Assembly (NCBI GenBank): GCA_007116585.1
Contig: SKIE01000181.1
Coordinates: forward strand, 1 to 17,705
Length of the DNA stretch: 17,705 nucleotides
From: Wenzhouxiangella sp.
Lineage (GTDB): Bacteria > Pseudomonadota > Gammaproteobacteria > Xanthomonadales > Wenzhouxiangellaceae
Direction of reading: 5' to 3'
The notes below the pieces were generated by a model that saw nothing but the letters and a program-made list of their open reading frames with translations, made no database searches and was not told the origin of the DNA. Position 1 is the first letter of the stretch, and every line of letters begins with the position of its first letter. The translations under genes and the position numbers were made by a program. Positions 1 to 7,803 of the stretch are shown here, piece after piece.

Positions 1-84
1 GCCGCCCGCGAACACGGATTCATCTCGCGCCACCAGGTGCTGGAAATCTACGGGCGCTGTCGGGCTTGCGCAGACGCTGACTGA
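1..84 (+). CDS. Fur-family metal-responsive regulator (Zur-like), C-terminal end only
   Basis: The first frame is open from base 1 to a TGA at 82-84 and gives 27 residues, the C-terminal end of a longer protein. The stretch HGFISRHQVLEIYGRCRAC matches the end of the Fur superfamily dimerisation domain: a His-containing beta strand, then (L/I)(Y/H)G followed by a C-x2-C pair that binds structural zinc. The C-x2-C close to the end fits Zur or PerR types better than classical Fur, but too little is visible to name the metal. It ends 11 nt before the next gene on the same strand, so co-transcription is possible. The promoter and the N-terminal DNA-binding half lie outside the window. Confidence 0.72.
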   Translation, partial: AAREHGFISRHQVLEIYGRCRACADAD

Positions 85-95
85 CGGACGGGCGC

Positions 96-1067
96 ATGTC
101 CCGACGCGAGCGGCTCTATCACCTGCACGACATCCTGCGCCAGCGGCGAACGCCGATCTCCCGCCACGACTTGATGGCTGAGCTGGGCTGCAGCCAGGCC
201 ACCCTTTATCGCCTGATCGCCGAGCTGCGCGACCACCTCGGCGCGCCCCTGGAGCAGGACGAAGAGGGCCGTGGCTATTTCTATGATCGCACGCTGGCGG
301 GGCATTTCGAGTTACCTGGCCTGTGGATCAGTCCGGAGGAGCTGCAGGCGCTGCTGATCGCACGCCACGTGCTGGGTACCGTGCAGCCGGGCTTGCTGGA
401 AGGCGAGCTGCAGGGCGTGCAGGAGCGCATCAACCAGTTGCTGGACCGCCAGGGCCTGGATTTCTCCACGCAGCCGGAGCGGATTCATATCCGCAAGGAC
501 GCAGGCCGGCCGGTGCCGGGAGATCTGTTCGAGGATGTTCTCCAGGCCCTGTTCCGCCGCCGCCGCTTGGAAATCGAGTATCACGGCCGGCGGCGTGATG
601 ATGTCAGTCGACGGATCGTGTCACCACAGCGGCTGACCAGTTACCGTGATCGCTGGTATCTCGACGCCTGGTGTCACCAGGCCGATGGCCTGCGCAGTTT
701 TTCCCTTGAGCGTATCCGACAGCTCGTGGCCCAGGATACGGGCGCGCGTGATGTCGATGATGAGCTGATCCGCGAGCAGCTGGATTCTGCTTTCGGCATC
801 TTTTCCGGATCGGCGGAGCACCGGGCCCGACTGCGTTTCAGTGCCGAGGCGGCGCGCTGGGCTTCGGAGGAAATGTGGCATCCCGAGCAACGCGGCGCCT
901 GGCAGGCCGATGGTCGGTTCGACCTGGAAGTCCCCTTTGGCCAGGATCGCGAACTGCGCATGGAGGTGCTGCGCTATGGCGCCGATGTCGAAGTTCTGGA
1001 GCCGGCGTTTCTTCGTGCTCGCGTGGCCGACGCGCTGCGTGCAGCACTCCAGCCCTATACGGTCTGA
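96..1067 (+). CDS. YafY-type HTH and WYL-domain transcriptional regulator
   Basis: This 323-residue protein has the usual architecture and length of YafY/PafBC-like regulators. Residues 5-60 form a winged helix-turn-helix of the HTH_11/DeoR kind (ISRHDLMAELGCSQATLYR is the recognition region). A WYL domain follows at about 140-215, with the naming residues W187-Y188-L189 inside YRDRWYLDAW and the following FSLERI strand. A C-terminal WCX-like region covers about 240-320. WYL domains are known to bind ligands, in several cases single-stranded DNA or nucleotides, and to control DNA-damage or defence genes. The target here is unknown. ATG at 96 is the first start after the preceding stop and has only a weak ribosome site. 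It sits just upstream of phoB, but a Pho-type promoter lies between them, so they are probably controlled separately. Confidence 0.85.
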   Translation: MSRRERLYHLHDILRQRRTPISRHDLMAELGCSQATLYRLIAELRDHLGAPLEQDEEGRGYFYDRTLAGHFELPGLWISPEELQALLIARHVLGTVQPGLLEGELQGVQERINQLLDRQGLDFSTQPERIHIRKDAGRPVPGDLFEDVLQALFRRRRLEIEYHGRRRDDVSRRIVSPQRLTSYRDRWYLDAWCHQADGLRSFSLERIRQLVAQDTGARDVDDELIREQLDSAFGIFSGSAEHRARLRFSAEAARWASEEMWHPEQRGAWQADGRFDLEVPFGQDRELRMEVLRYGADVEVLEPAFLRARVADALRAALQPYTV

Positions 1068-1073
1068 ATGATC

Positions 1074-1107
1074 GATTCATGGATCTGTCATATTGAGTTG
1101 CTGCAAT
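1074..1107 (+). promoter_or_regulatory. Putative Pho box and -10 of phoB
   Basis: Two heptamers 11 nt apart, GATTCAT (1074-1080) and CTGTCAT (1085-1091, a perfect match to the PhoB half-site CTGTCAT), are followed after exactly 10 nt by TGCAAT (1102-1107) as a -10. PhoB sites replace the -35, so absence of a good -35 is expected. The same spacing occurs before the porin, pstS and pstC. Autoregulation of phoB is the inference. A further CTGTCAA at 1115-1121 is out of phase (30 nt away). Confidence 0.6.
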
Positions 1108-1136
1108 ATCGGCTCTGTCAAGCGTGAGGGAAAACC

Positions 1137-1829
1137 ATGGATCGAATTCTGCTGGTCGAGGATGATGATGCCATCCGGGCCATGGTGGTGTTCAACCTGG
1201 GTCGGGCCGGTTTTGAGATGATTGAGGCTGAAGACTGCCAGGCAGCGCGAGTCGCGCTGGCCGATCACCAGCCCGATCTCGTGCTGCTGGACTGGATGCT
1301 GCCCGACATGAGCGGGCCTGAGTTCGCCCGTTCGCTGCGCCGGGATGAGCTGACCCGGGAGCTGCCGATCATCATGCTGACCGCGCGCAGCATGGAAGAC
1401 GACAAGATTCGGGGCTTCGACAGCGGTGCTGATGACTACATCACCAAACCGTTTGGCGCTCGCGAGCTGATCGCGCGGATCCGCGCCGTGCTGCGTCGCA
1501 GCTCACCAGCCGATGACGACGATGAAGTTCGCGCTGACGGGCTCGTGCTGAATGTGGCCAGTCACCGGGTGTTTGCGGACGATAAACCGATTGATCTAGG
1601 CCCCACTGAATACCGGTTGCTCAAGTTCTTCATGTCACACCCTGATCGCGTGTACTCGCGCGCACAACTGCTGGACCAGGTCTGGGGTGGCGGTGTTTAC
1701 GTTGAAGAACGTACGGTCGATGTGCACATTCTGCGTCTGCGCAAGGCCTTGAAATCTTCGGGCAAGGATCGTTTTGTGCAGACGGTGCGCGGGGCCGGCT
1801 ACCGGTTTTCGACCAAGACCAGTGACTGA
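1137..1829 (+). CDS. phoB: Phosphate regulon response regulator PhoB
   Basis: This 230-residue OmpR/PhoB-family response regulator is of normal length. The receiver domain (1-120) has the acidic pair E8/D9, phospho-acceptor D52 (in LVLLDWMLPDMSG), switch T82 and K104 in the ITKPF motif. The C-terminal winged-helix DNA-binding domain (about 130-228) has the typical GPTEYRLLKFFM and RTVDVHILRLRKAL segments. When phosphorylated by PhoR it should bind tandem Pho half-sites, and four candidates occur in this window. The start ATG at 1137 has a GAGGG ribosome site at 1126-1130, six nt upstream. The stop overlaps the phoR start (TGATG), indicating translational coupling. Identity is strongly supported by both motifs and the pst genes downstream. 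Confidence 0.96.
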   Translation: MDRILLVEDDDAIRAMVVFNLGRAGFEMIEAEDCQAARVALADHQPDLVLLDWMLPDMSGPEFARSLRRDELTRELPIIMLTARSMEDDKIRGFDSGADDYITKPFGARELIARIRAVLRRSSPADDDDEVRADGLVLNVASHRVFADDKPIDLGPTEYRLLKFFMSHPDRVYSRAQLLDQVWGGGVYVEERTVDVHILRLRKALKSSGKDRFVQTVRGAGYRFSTKTSD

Positions 1830-3163
1830 TGCGAAAGGCCTGGTTCTCGGAGCTTTACTTCTGTATCGCCCTGGTGCTCGCCGCCCTGGTCGGCGGCTGG
1901 ATGACCGGCGGCCTGTCGTTCTGGCTTTTGGCAGCCTTGACCGCCCTGCTGGCCCGGCACGGCTGGCAGCTGTACAGGCTCCAGCGCTGGCTGGGCAGCG
2001 GGCGACAGCGCAATCCGCCGGAATCATGGGGTATCTGGGGTCAGGTGTTCGACGACTACTTTCGGCTGCAGAAGCGTTACTACAAGCGCAAGAAGCGACT
2101 CGGCAAGGTCATCAGGGAGTTTCGTGAGTCGACCGCCGCCATGCCGGACGGGTCGCTGGTGCTTGATGAAGATTGCCGCATGCTCTGGTTCAACGATGCG
2201 GCCGCTCGGGACCTGGGGCTCAAGTCAAAGCGTGATCTGGGCCAGCCGCTGGTCAACCTGGTCAGAAGCCCCAGGCTTGCCGAGTACCTGAGGACAGGCG
2301 ATTTCGACAGCCCGGTGATTGTCCGCTCACCGGTTGATGAAACCCGTAGTCTGTCGGTGCGTTTAATTCCCTACGGCAGCAAACAATACCTGGCGCTGTT
2401 TCGGGACGTGACGCGCCTGCTCAGGCTTCAGGCGATGCGGCGTGACTTTGTGGCCAACGCATCGCATGAACTGCGCTCTCCGCTGACGGTGCTGGCCGGC
2501 TACCTGGAGGGTCTGGGTGAGGCCACGCCCGGTGAAGTTGCGGCCGAATGGCAACAGCCCATTACTGAAATGCAGCGCCAGTGTCATCGAATGCAAACAC
2601 TGGTAGAAGACCTTCTGGAGTTGTCGCGACTGGAAACCGAGCAGGGAGAGCATGCCGGTGAGGCGCAAGCTATCGCCGTGCCAGGCATGATTCAGCAAAT
2701 CATCGACGATGCGGCGCTTCAGGACGGCGCCAGACACCAGCTGGAGATCATGCGGCTTGAACCGCTTCACGTGCTCGGCATGGAGCACGAGTTGCACAGT
2801 GCTTTTTCAAACCTCGTCTTGAATGCAATCCGCTATACCCCGGCGGACGGAAAAATACAGGTCCTGTGGTATCGAAACGAGCAGGCTGAGGGCGTGTTTG
2901 AGGTGCATGATCAAGGTATCGGTATTGATGCCAAGCACCTGCCTTTCATCACGCAGCGGTTTTACCGGGTCGATAGCGCACGCAGTCGCAGCAAGGGCGG
3001 CACCGGGCTGGGTCTGGCCATCGTCAAGCATGTATTGCAGCGTCACGATGCGCGGCTGGACGTGTCATCCGAGCTTGGGAAAGGCAGCGCGTTCAAATGC
3101 ATCTTTCCGCCCGGTCGGCTGGTTGAGAAGACCAGCCCATCCGAGCGTCAACTGGCCAGTTAG
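1829..3163 (+). CDS. phoR: Phosphate regulon sensor histidine kinase PhoR
   Basis: A 444-residue membrane histidine kinase, similar in size to E. coli PhoR. Residues 8-43 hold two hydrophobic segments with almost no periplasmic loop, as in PhoR, which senses phosphate through Pst and PhoU rather than by an external domain. A PAS domain spans about 98-195. The H-box NASHELRSPLTVLAGYLE contains the phospho-acceptor H213. The ATPase part has the N-box (NLVLNAIRYTP, N328/N332), G1 (DQGIGI, 361-366), F-box (FITQRFYRV) and G2 (GGTGLGL, 390-396). It would phosphorylate PhoB under phosphate limitation and dephosphorylate it in excess. The start overlaps the phoB stop by one base and has no clear ribosome site of its own, consistent with coupled translation. 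Confidence 0.95.
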   Translation: MRKAWFSELYFCIALVLAALVGGWMTGGLSFWLLAALTALLARHGWQLYRLQRWLGSGRQRNPPESWGIWGQVFDDYFRLQKRYYKRKKRLGKVIREFRESTAAMPDGSLVLDEDCRMLWFNDAAARDLGLKSKRDLGQPLVNLVRSPRLAEYLRTGDFDSPVIVRSPVDETRSLSVRLIPYGSKQYLALFRDVTRLLRLQAMRRDFVANASHELRSPLTVLAGYLEGLGEATPGEVAAEWQQPITEMQRQCHRMQTLVEDLLELSRLETEQGEHAGEAQAIAVPGMIQQIIDDAALQDGARHQLEIMRLEPLHVLGMEHELHSAFSNLVLNAIRYTPADGKIQVLWYRNEQAEGVFEVHDQGIGIDAKHLPFITQRFYRVDSARSRSKGGTGLGLAIVKHVLQRHDARLDVSSELGKGSAFKCIFPPGRLVEKTSPSERQLAS

Positions 3164-3169
3164 CAACGT

Positions 3170-3235
3170 CTGTCCTTGGTTGTCATGTTTCCGAAGCCGG
3201 TCGGTCATGATCGCATCATGAAGTCTCCCTAATCT
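3170..3235 (+). promoter_or_regulatory. Putative Pho box array and -10 of the porin gene
   Basis: Heptamers TTGTCAT (3180-3186), CCGAAGC (3191, poor), CGGTCAT (3202-3208) and GCATCAT (3213-3219) lie on a strict 11-nt period, with another CTGTCCT at 3170 one base out of phase. TAATCT (3230-3235) starts 10 nt after the last heptamer and would act as -10. The implied transcription start (about 3242) is downstream of a possible TTG at 3236, supporting the ATG at 3278 as the true start. PhoB control of the porin is inferred. Confidence 0.55.
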
Positions 3236-3277
3236 TTGAGCTCGGATTCTTTCATCCGGACAGCAAAGGGACACCTC

Positions 3278-4276
3278 ATGAAAAAAGCAATACTTCCGGT
3301 TGCCGTCCTGGCAGCTCTGCCTGCGGTTGCGCTGGCTGATATCGCTCTGTACGGCCGGGCTCACGTGTCGGTCGATCTCCTCGACGACGGCGCTGATTAC
3401 TCCGAAGTTGCGATGTCGAGCAACTCTTCCCGCCTGGGCTTCCGTGCCAGCCGCGAATTCGACGGCATCACCGCGATGATGCAGATTGAGCAGGAAATCG
3501 ATTATTCGGATTCCGGCACCAACTGGGCCAGCCGGGATACCTTCGCCGGTTTGCGCGGTGATTTTGGAATGTTCCGTCTTGGCAAGTTCGATACGCCATT
3601 CAAGCGTGCTCGCGGCCCCGCCAACCTGTTTGGCGATCAGCTCGGCGACATGCGTAACCTGACCCGGGCCGGCAACGCCCGCTTCGATGAGCGCACGCCG
3701 AACACCGTGCACTACCAGAGCCCGGATTTCAGCGGGTTCCGCGTGAACGCGGCTTATTCCCTGCACGAGGGACGCGACAACCGCGGCCTCGACGACGAAG
3801 CGTTCAGCTTGTCGCTGACCTACTCCGAAGGCCCGCTGGATCTGGCGGCAGCGTATGAGAACTTCGCCGATGACGCCAGCCGCGGCGGTCGTGATGCTTT
3901 CCGCTTTGCCGTCGGCTACAAGATCGACGCCCTGACGCTGGTTGGCTTTTTCCAGACCGCAGATCACAACGACGATGCCTTTGACAGCGATGTATTCGGG
4001 ATTGGTGCGTCCTACCAGATCAGCGAAAAGACGCTGCTCAAGGGCCACTACCTGGCCCGGTCGGCTGACGCCGAGGACGCTGATTCCGACTTGCTGGCTA
4101 TTGGGTTGGAGTATCGCATCGCCAGCCCGCTGCGAATCTACATGAACTTCGCCAGCGTTGCCAACGACGATAACGCCAACCTCACGCCCTGGGCACAAGC
4201 ACGAACCACCGGGCAGCCCGGTTCATTCGGCAACAACGCCAGCGGCTTCTCGCTGGGTTTGCGCTACGACTTTTGA
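3278..4276 (+). CDS. Outer-membrane trimeric porin, probably phosphate-regulated
   Basis: A 332-residue protein with a signal peptide (MKKAILPVAVLAALPAVALA, likely cut before DIALYGR) and a beta-barrel body: alternating aromatic strands, N-terminal LYGRAHVSVD, SSRLGF, FRLGKFDTPFK near the pore loop, and a C-terminal ...GLRYDF ending in Phe, the outer-membrane assembly signal. These are hallmarks of the general Gram-negative porin family (Porin_4, as in beta- and gammaproteobacteria), not of the OprP/OprO phosphate-selective family. Position between phoR and pstS and the Pho-like promoter suggest it takes phosphate or phosphate-containing solutes across the outer membrane. The ATG at 3278 has AAAGGG at 3265-3270. 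Substrate selectivity cannot be read from sequence. Confidence 0.88.
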   Translation: MKKAILPVAVLAALPAVALADIALYGRAHVSVDLLDDGADYSEVAMSSNSSRLGFRASREFDGITAMMQIEQEIDYSDSGTNWASRDTFAGLRGDFGMFRLGKFDTPFKRARGPANLFGDQLGDMRNLTRAGNARFDERTPNTVHYQSPDFSGFRVNAAYSLHEGRDNRGLDDEAFSLSLTYSEGPLDLAAAYENFADDASRGGRDAFRFAVGYKIDALTLVGFFQTADHNDDAFDSDVFGIGASYQISEKTLLKGHYLARSADAEDADSDLLAIGLEYRIASPLRIYMNFASVANDDNANLTPWAQARTTGQPGSFGNNASGFSLGLRYDF

Positions 4277-4282
4277 TGTGGT

Positions 4283-4305
4283 GGTCGCCGGGCCGTTCGG
4301 CGATC
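4283..4305 (+). terminator. Weak hairpin after the porin gene
   Basis: An 8-position stem (4283-4290 with 4298-4305, including one G-T pair) with a 7-nt loop follows the porin stop by six bases. It is GC-rich but has no T-run, so it is a poor intrinsic terminator. It may instead slow or protect the porin mRNA 3' end. It lies directly before the pstS Pho box. Confidence 0.25.
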
Positions 4306-4307
4306 CG

Positions 4308-4341
4308 GCGTCACTCTGATGTCATAAACGCGATTTAGATT
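4308..4341 (+). promoter_or_regulatory. Putative Pho box and -10 of pstS
   Basis: GCGTCAC (4308-4314) and ATGTCAT (4319-4325) are spaced 11 nt apart. TAGATT (4336-4341, four of six matches to TATAAT including positions 1, 2 and 6) follows after exactly 10 nt. The geometry is identical to the phoB, porin and pstC promoters. Transcription would start near 4348, so the TTG at 4340 cannot be the start codon; the ATG at 4370 with AGGAG at 4359-4363 fits. Confidence 0.6.
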
Positions 4342-4369
4342 GACCCTTCCAACTGATCAGGAGATCAAT

Positions 4370-5335
4370 ATGCTCAAGAAATTGCTCACCGCCGGTGCTA
4401 TCAGCGCTACCTTGGCCACAAATTGCGCCTTCGCCCAGGTTGAAGTCGACCCCAACCTGCCTGAATACACCCCGGTTTCGGGTATCTCCGGCAACCTGTC
4501 GTCGATTGGTTCGGATACGCTCAACAACCTCATGACTTTGTGGGCCGAAGAGTTCCAGAGCATTTACCCGAACGTGAATATCCAGATTCAGGGTGCCGGC
4601 ACTTCGACGGCGCCGCCGGCCATGGCCGAGGGTACGGCCAACTTCGGCCCGATGAGCCGCATGCCGCGCGAAAGCGAGCAGCAGGCGTTCGAAGAGCGGC
4701 ACGGGTACCCGATGACGGTGATGGGCGTCGGTATCGATACCATCGCGGTCTATGTCAACCGCGACAACCCGATCGAGGGGCTGACCATCGAGCAGGTGGA
4801 CGCCATTTTCTCCAGCACCCGTCGCTGCGGCGGTGCCGAGGACATTAACCGCTGGGGTCAGGTTGGTCTGGAAGGGGCATGGGCCAACCGCGACATCACC
4901 CTGTACTCGCGCAATGCCGTTTCCGGCACCTACGGTTATTTCCGTCAGCACGCCCTGTGCGACGGCGACTTCAAGGATTCCATCAACGAGCAGCCCGGGT
5001 CGTCTTCCGTCGTTCAGGGTGTGGCCGAGTCGATCAATGGCATCGGCTATTCGGGTATTGGCTATGCCACCTCCGGGGTCCGTGCCATCGCCGTCGGCAA
5101 TCCGCCGGTACCGCCCAGCGGGGAAACCGCCGCGGATGGCTCGTATCCGCTCGCTCGCTTCCTTTACATTGCGGTCAACAAGCACCCCAACCGTCCGCTG
5201 CCGCCGCTGGAGCGTGAATTTGCCCGCATGATCCTGTCCAGGCAGGGCCAGGAAGTGGTCGTTCGCGACGGCTACATCCCGTTGCCGGCCACGGTTGCCG
5301 CACGCTTCCGCGCCGAGTTGGGGATCGACGACTAA
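4370..5335 (+). CDS. pstS: Periplasmic phosphate-binding protein PstS
   Basis: A 321-residue ABC-transporter substrate-binding protein. It has a Sec signal peptide of about 22 residues (cleavage after CAFA). Phosphate-ligand motifs are visible: IGSDT at 46-50, GAGTSTAPPAMAEG at 75-88, and SGT at 185-187 in NAVSGTYGYF. These belong to the PstS/PBP_like_2 type found with Pseudomonas-like Pst systems. C153 and C197 could form a disulfide in the periplasm. The protein would capture phosphate and deliver it to PstCA. The ribosome site AGGAG is six nt before ATG 4370. A strong terminator follows, so pstS can be made in excess over the membrane components, as is common for binding proteins. Confidence 0.93.
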   Translation: MLKKLLTAGAISATLATNCAFAQVEVDPNLPEYTPVSGISGNLSSIGSDTLNNLMTLWAEEFQSIYPNVNIQIQGAGTSTAPPAMAEGTANFGPMSRMPRESEQQAFEERHGYPMTVMGVGIDTIAVYVNRDNPIEGLTIEQVDAIFSSTRRCGGAEDINRWGQVGLEGAWANRDITLYSRNAVSGTYGYFRQHALCDGDFKDSINEQPGSSSVVQGVAESINGIGYSGIGYATSGVRAIAVGNPPVPPSGETAADGSYPLARFLYIAVNKHPNRPLPPLEREFARMILSRQGQEVVVRDGYIPLPATVAARFRAELGIDD

Positions 5336-5369
5336 TTCTGCCCGGACTCTCTCCAAGAGCTGGAGCTTG

Positions 5370-5399
5370 CACCCCGCCAGCCTGGCGGGGTGTCTTTTT
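5370..5399 (+). terminator. Intrinsic terminator after pstS
   Basis: A 10-bp GC-rich perfect stem (CACCCCGCCA at 5370-5379 with TGGCGGGGTG at 5383-5392, loop GCC) is followed at once by TCTTTTT within 5393-5399. It is a classical Rho-independent terminator, 35 nt after the pstS stop. It separates pstS transcription from pstCAB-phoU. Confidence 0.9.
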
Positions 5400-5415
5400 G
5401 GAGTCCGTGGCCACA

Positions 5416-5449
5416 TTGTCATCAAACTGCAAAAATTTCTTCATAAGCT
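5416..5449 (+). promoter_or_regulatory. Putative Pho box and -10 of pstC
   Basis: TTGTCAT (5416-5422), CTGCAAA (5427-5433) and TCTTCAT (5438-5444) lie on an 11-nt period. TAAGCT (5444-5449) begins 10 nt after the second repeat, the same geometry as the other three promoters, though it then overlaps the third repeat by one base. The second repeat and the -10 are weak matches. The site sits right after the pstS terminator, as needed for a separate pstCAB-phoU transcript. Confidence 0.5.
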
Positions 5450-5498
5450 GCCGCGCTGAAGCTTTCCTTCGGCGCCGAACGTGAGAGATCAAGGACAG

Positions 5499-7790
5499 AT
5501 GTCAGCGACCGCCAATTCCCAATCAGGCTCTGCTACCTCGGCGCGAGATCTGCTGCCGACCGGCGAGCAGCGCAGGAAGCTGCGGCGGATTCGCCACGGT
5601 AAGGATCTGACCACGCGGGCGGTTGTCTCAGCCGCCGGGTACGGCGTCGTGATCTCGCTGGCGCTGATCTTCATCTTCCTGTTCATCGAGGTCATCCCTC
5701 TGCTGCGTGGGGCCAGCATGGGCGATCCGGTCTCTTACGCGGTGCCGGGCAGCGATGCCGATACCATGTACCTGGCCAGCGAGCGCTATCAGGAAGCCGC
5801 GGTGCGCTTTGCGCGGGACGGTACGGTGTCTTTTTTCGATCCCACCGATGGGCGTGCGCTGCTGCAGCGCGTGATCGACTTTCAGGGCGGCTCGGTGTCC
5901 AGTTTCGGCAGCGGGGAGCCGCGAACCGGGCTGGTGGCCTTTGGCTTGTCTGATGGCCGCGCGGCGGTCATCCAGCACGAGTATGAGCTGTCGTTTCCCG
6001 ATGATGTGCGCCTGGTGACGCCCAAACTGACCCTGCCGCTGGATGACGAAGTGGTGGTCATCGATGAGCAGGGCCAGCCACTGGACGTCATCGCGATTCA
6101 GCAGGGTGGGACCGGCATCGGGATCGCTGCGTCCACGCGTGACGGTCGTTTGCTGCTGACCCGCTATGCCAGTCGGCGTTCCTTTCTGACCGGTGAGACC
6201 GAATTCGTCCAGTCGAGTTATGAACTGCCGCGCCCGCCGGCGGCACCGACCCGGATCCTGCTAGATATCACCATGCGCATTCTGCTGGTGGGCGATGCGC
6301 AGGGTTTTCTGCACTACTACGACATTTCCCAGCCGGCTGAGGCACGGCTCCTCGACAGCCGGCGGGTGCTGGACAGCGCCGGGGCGAGCGTAACGGCCAT
6401 GGAGTATCTGCTTGGCACCGTCTCGGTGATTGTCGGTGGTTCTGACGGAAGCGTGGCGCAGTATTTTTTAGTACGTGACGAGAACAATATCGGCCGGATT
6501 ACCCAGATCCGCAAATTCAGGGAACACGAAGGCGCCATCACCTCCATCTTCCCCGAGTTCAGCCGCAAGGGTTTTGTAGTTGGTGATGCAAGCGGCGGCC
6601 TGGGCTTGCACTATGGCACATCGGCCAGCACCCTGTTTATCAAGCGAGTGTCTGATAATCCGATCACTAACGCCTCGGTCGCGCCGCGCAACAATGCCCT
6701 GATGTGGACAGACGGTACGCGGCAGGTGCACTATGCCTCTCTCTGGAACCGGCACCCGGAATCTTCACTGACTGCGCTGTGGAACCGGGTTTGGTACGAA
6801 GGACGGTCGCAGCCGGATTTTGTCTGGCAGTCATCGTCGGCCACCGACGAGTTCGAGCCCAAGTTTTCGCTGGTGCCGCTGTCGGTTGGCACGCTCAAGG
6901 CGGCCTTTTACGCCATGCTGTTCGCCATGCCGCTGGCGATCTTCGGTGCGATCTACACGGCCTATTTCATGAGCCCGAAAATGCGCGGCCTTGTCAAGCC
7001 GACGATCGAGGTCATGGAGGCCCTGCCGACCGTGATCCTGGGCTTTCTGGCCGGGCTCTGGCTGGCGCCGTTCGTGGAAAGCCACCTGCCGGCTACCTTC
7101 AGCATCCTGCTCCTGTTGCCCGTGTTCATGCTGGCGTTTGCCTGGCTGTGGAGCCTGGCGCCCAAGGCGGTTCGGTTCCTGGTGCCGCCGGGCTGGGAGG
7201 CGGCCCTGCTGATCCCGGTGATTCTGCTGACCGGCTGGCTGTGCGTCAGCCTGAGCCCGGTGATCGAGGTGTGGTTTTTCGATGGTTCCATGCGCCAGTG
7301 GTTTACTGAGGTCGGCATTACCTACGATCAGCGCAACGCGCTGGTGGTCGGTATCGCCATGGGTTTCGCCGTCATTCCGACGATTTTTTCGATCGCCGAG
7401 GACGCGGTGTTCAATGTGCCAAAACATCTCACTCAGGGCTCCCTGGCGCTGGGGGCCACGCCTTGGCAGACGGTGATCGGGGTGGTCCTGCTTACCGCCA
7501 GCCCGGGTATCTTCTCGGCGGTGATGATCGGTTTCGGCCGTGCCGTGGGCGAGACCATGATCGTGCTCATGGCCACAGGCAACTCGCCGGTGGTCAACTT
7601 CAATATCTTTGAAGGCATGCGCACGCTGTCGGCCAACATCGCCGTGGAAATGCCGGAGGCCGCCGTTGGTGGCACCCACTACCGGCTGCTGTTCCTGGCC
7701 GCGCTGGTGCTGTTCGGTTTCACCTTCGTGCTCAATACCATTGCCGAAGTCGTGCGCCAGCGCCTGCGGGCGAAATACTCATCGCTGTAA
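5499..7790 (+). CDS. pstC: Phosphate ABC transporter permease PstC, long form
   Basis: At 763 residues this is more than twice E. coli PstC (about 319). The N-terminal cytoplasmic segment (1-40) leads to TM1 (about 42-68). A long soluble insert (about 75-450) follows, then the normal permease core from about 457. The core carries the EAA coupling loop GSLALGATPWQTV near residue 647 and the FGRAVGETM helix. The insert contains repeated beta-hairpin turns with D-G-x or D-x-x-G (DGRAAVIQ, DGRLLLTRY, DAQGFLHYYD, SDGSVAQYF, DASGGLGLHY), which look like beta-propeller blades, expected in the periplasm. Long PstC forms are known from Pseudomonas-like bacteria. The ATG at 5499 is preceded by AAGGA; an upstream in-frame GTG at 5481 lacks a ribosome site. 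Confidence 0.92.
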   Translation: MSATANSQSGSATSARDLLPTGEQRRKLRRIRHGKDLTTRAVVSAAGYGVVISLALIFIFLFIEVIPLLRGASMGDPVSYAVPGSDADTMYLASERYQEAAVRFARDGTVSFFDPTDGRALLQRVIDFQGGSVSSFGSGEPRTGLVAFGLSDGRAAVIQHEYELSFPDDVRLVTPKLTLPLDDEVVVIDEQGQPLDVIAIQQGGTGIGIAASTRDGRLLLTRYASRRSFLTGETEFVQSSYELPRPPAAPTRILLDITMRILLVGDAQGFLHYYDISQPAEARLLDSRRVLDSAGASVTAMEYLLGTVSVIVGGSDGSVAQYFLVRDENNIGRITQIRKFREHEGAITSIFPEFSRKGFVVGDASGGLGLHYGTSASTLFIKRVSDNPITNASVAPRNNALMWTDGTRQVHYASLWNRHPESSLTALWNRVWYEGRSQPDFVWQSSSATDEFEPKFSLVPLSVGTLKAAFYAMLFAMPLAIFGAIYTAYFMSPKMRGLVKPTIEVMEALPTVILGFLAGLWLAPFVESHLPATFSILLLLPVFMLAFAWLWSLAPKAVRFLVPPGWEAALLIPVILLTGWLCVSLSPVIEVWFFDGSMRQWFTEVGITYDQRNALVVGIAMGFAVIPTIFSIAEDAVFNVPKHLTQGSLALGATPWQTVIGVVLLTASPGIFSAVMIGFGRAVGETMIVLMATGNSPVVNFNIFEGMRTLSANIAVEMPEAAVGGTHYRLLFLAALVLFGFTFVLNTIAEVVRQRLRAKYSSL

Positions 7791-7803
7791 GGGAGCGAAG
7801 CGG

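Noticed and set aside
1115..1121. Third CTGTCA-like half-site before phoB
   Set aside because: It is 30 nt from the good half-site, out of the 11-nt phase, and lies downstream of the inferred -10.
3150..3161. Perfect 12-bp palindrome AACTGGCCAGTT at the end of phoR
   Set aside because: It is inside coding sequence up to the stop codon, does not extend, has no T-run, and one such site in 17.7 kb is not remarkable.
3065..4198. Minus-strand open frame (377 codons) opposite the porin
   Set aside because: It shadows a well-supported porin with signal peptide and C-terminal Phe; no ribosome site or recognisable domain.
4322..5425. Minus-strand open frame (367 codons) opposite pstS
   Set aside because: It reads across the pstS terminator and Pho promoters and has no domain; a GC-driven shadow of pstS.
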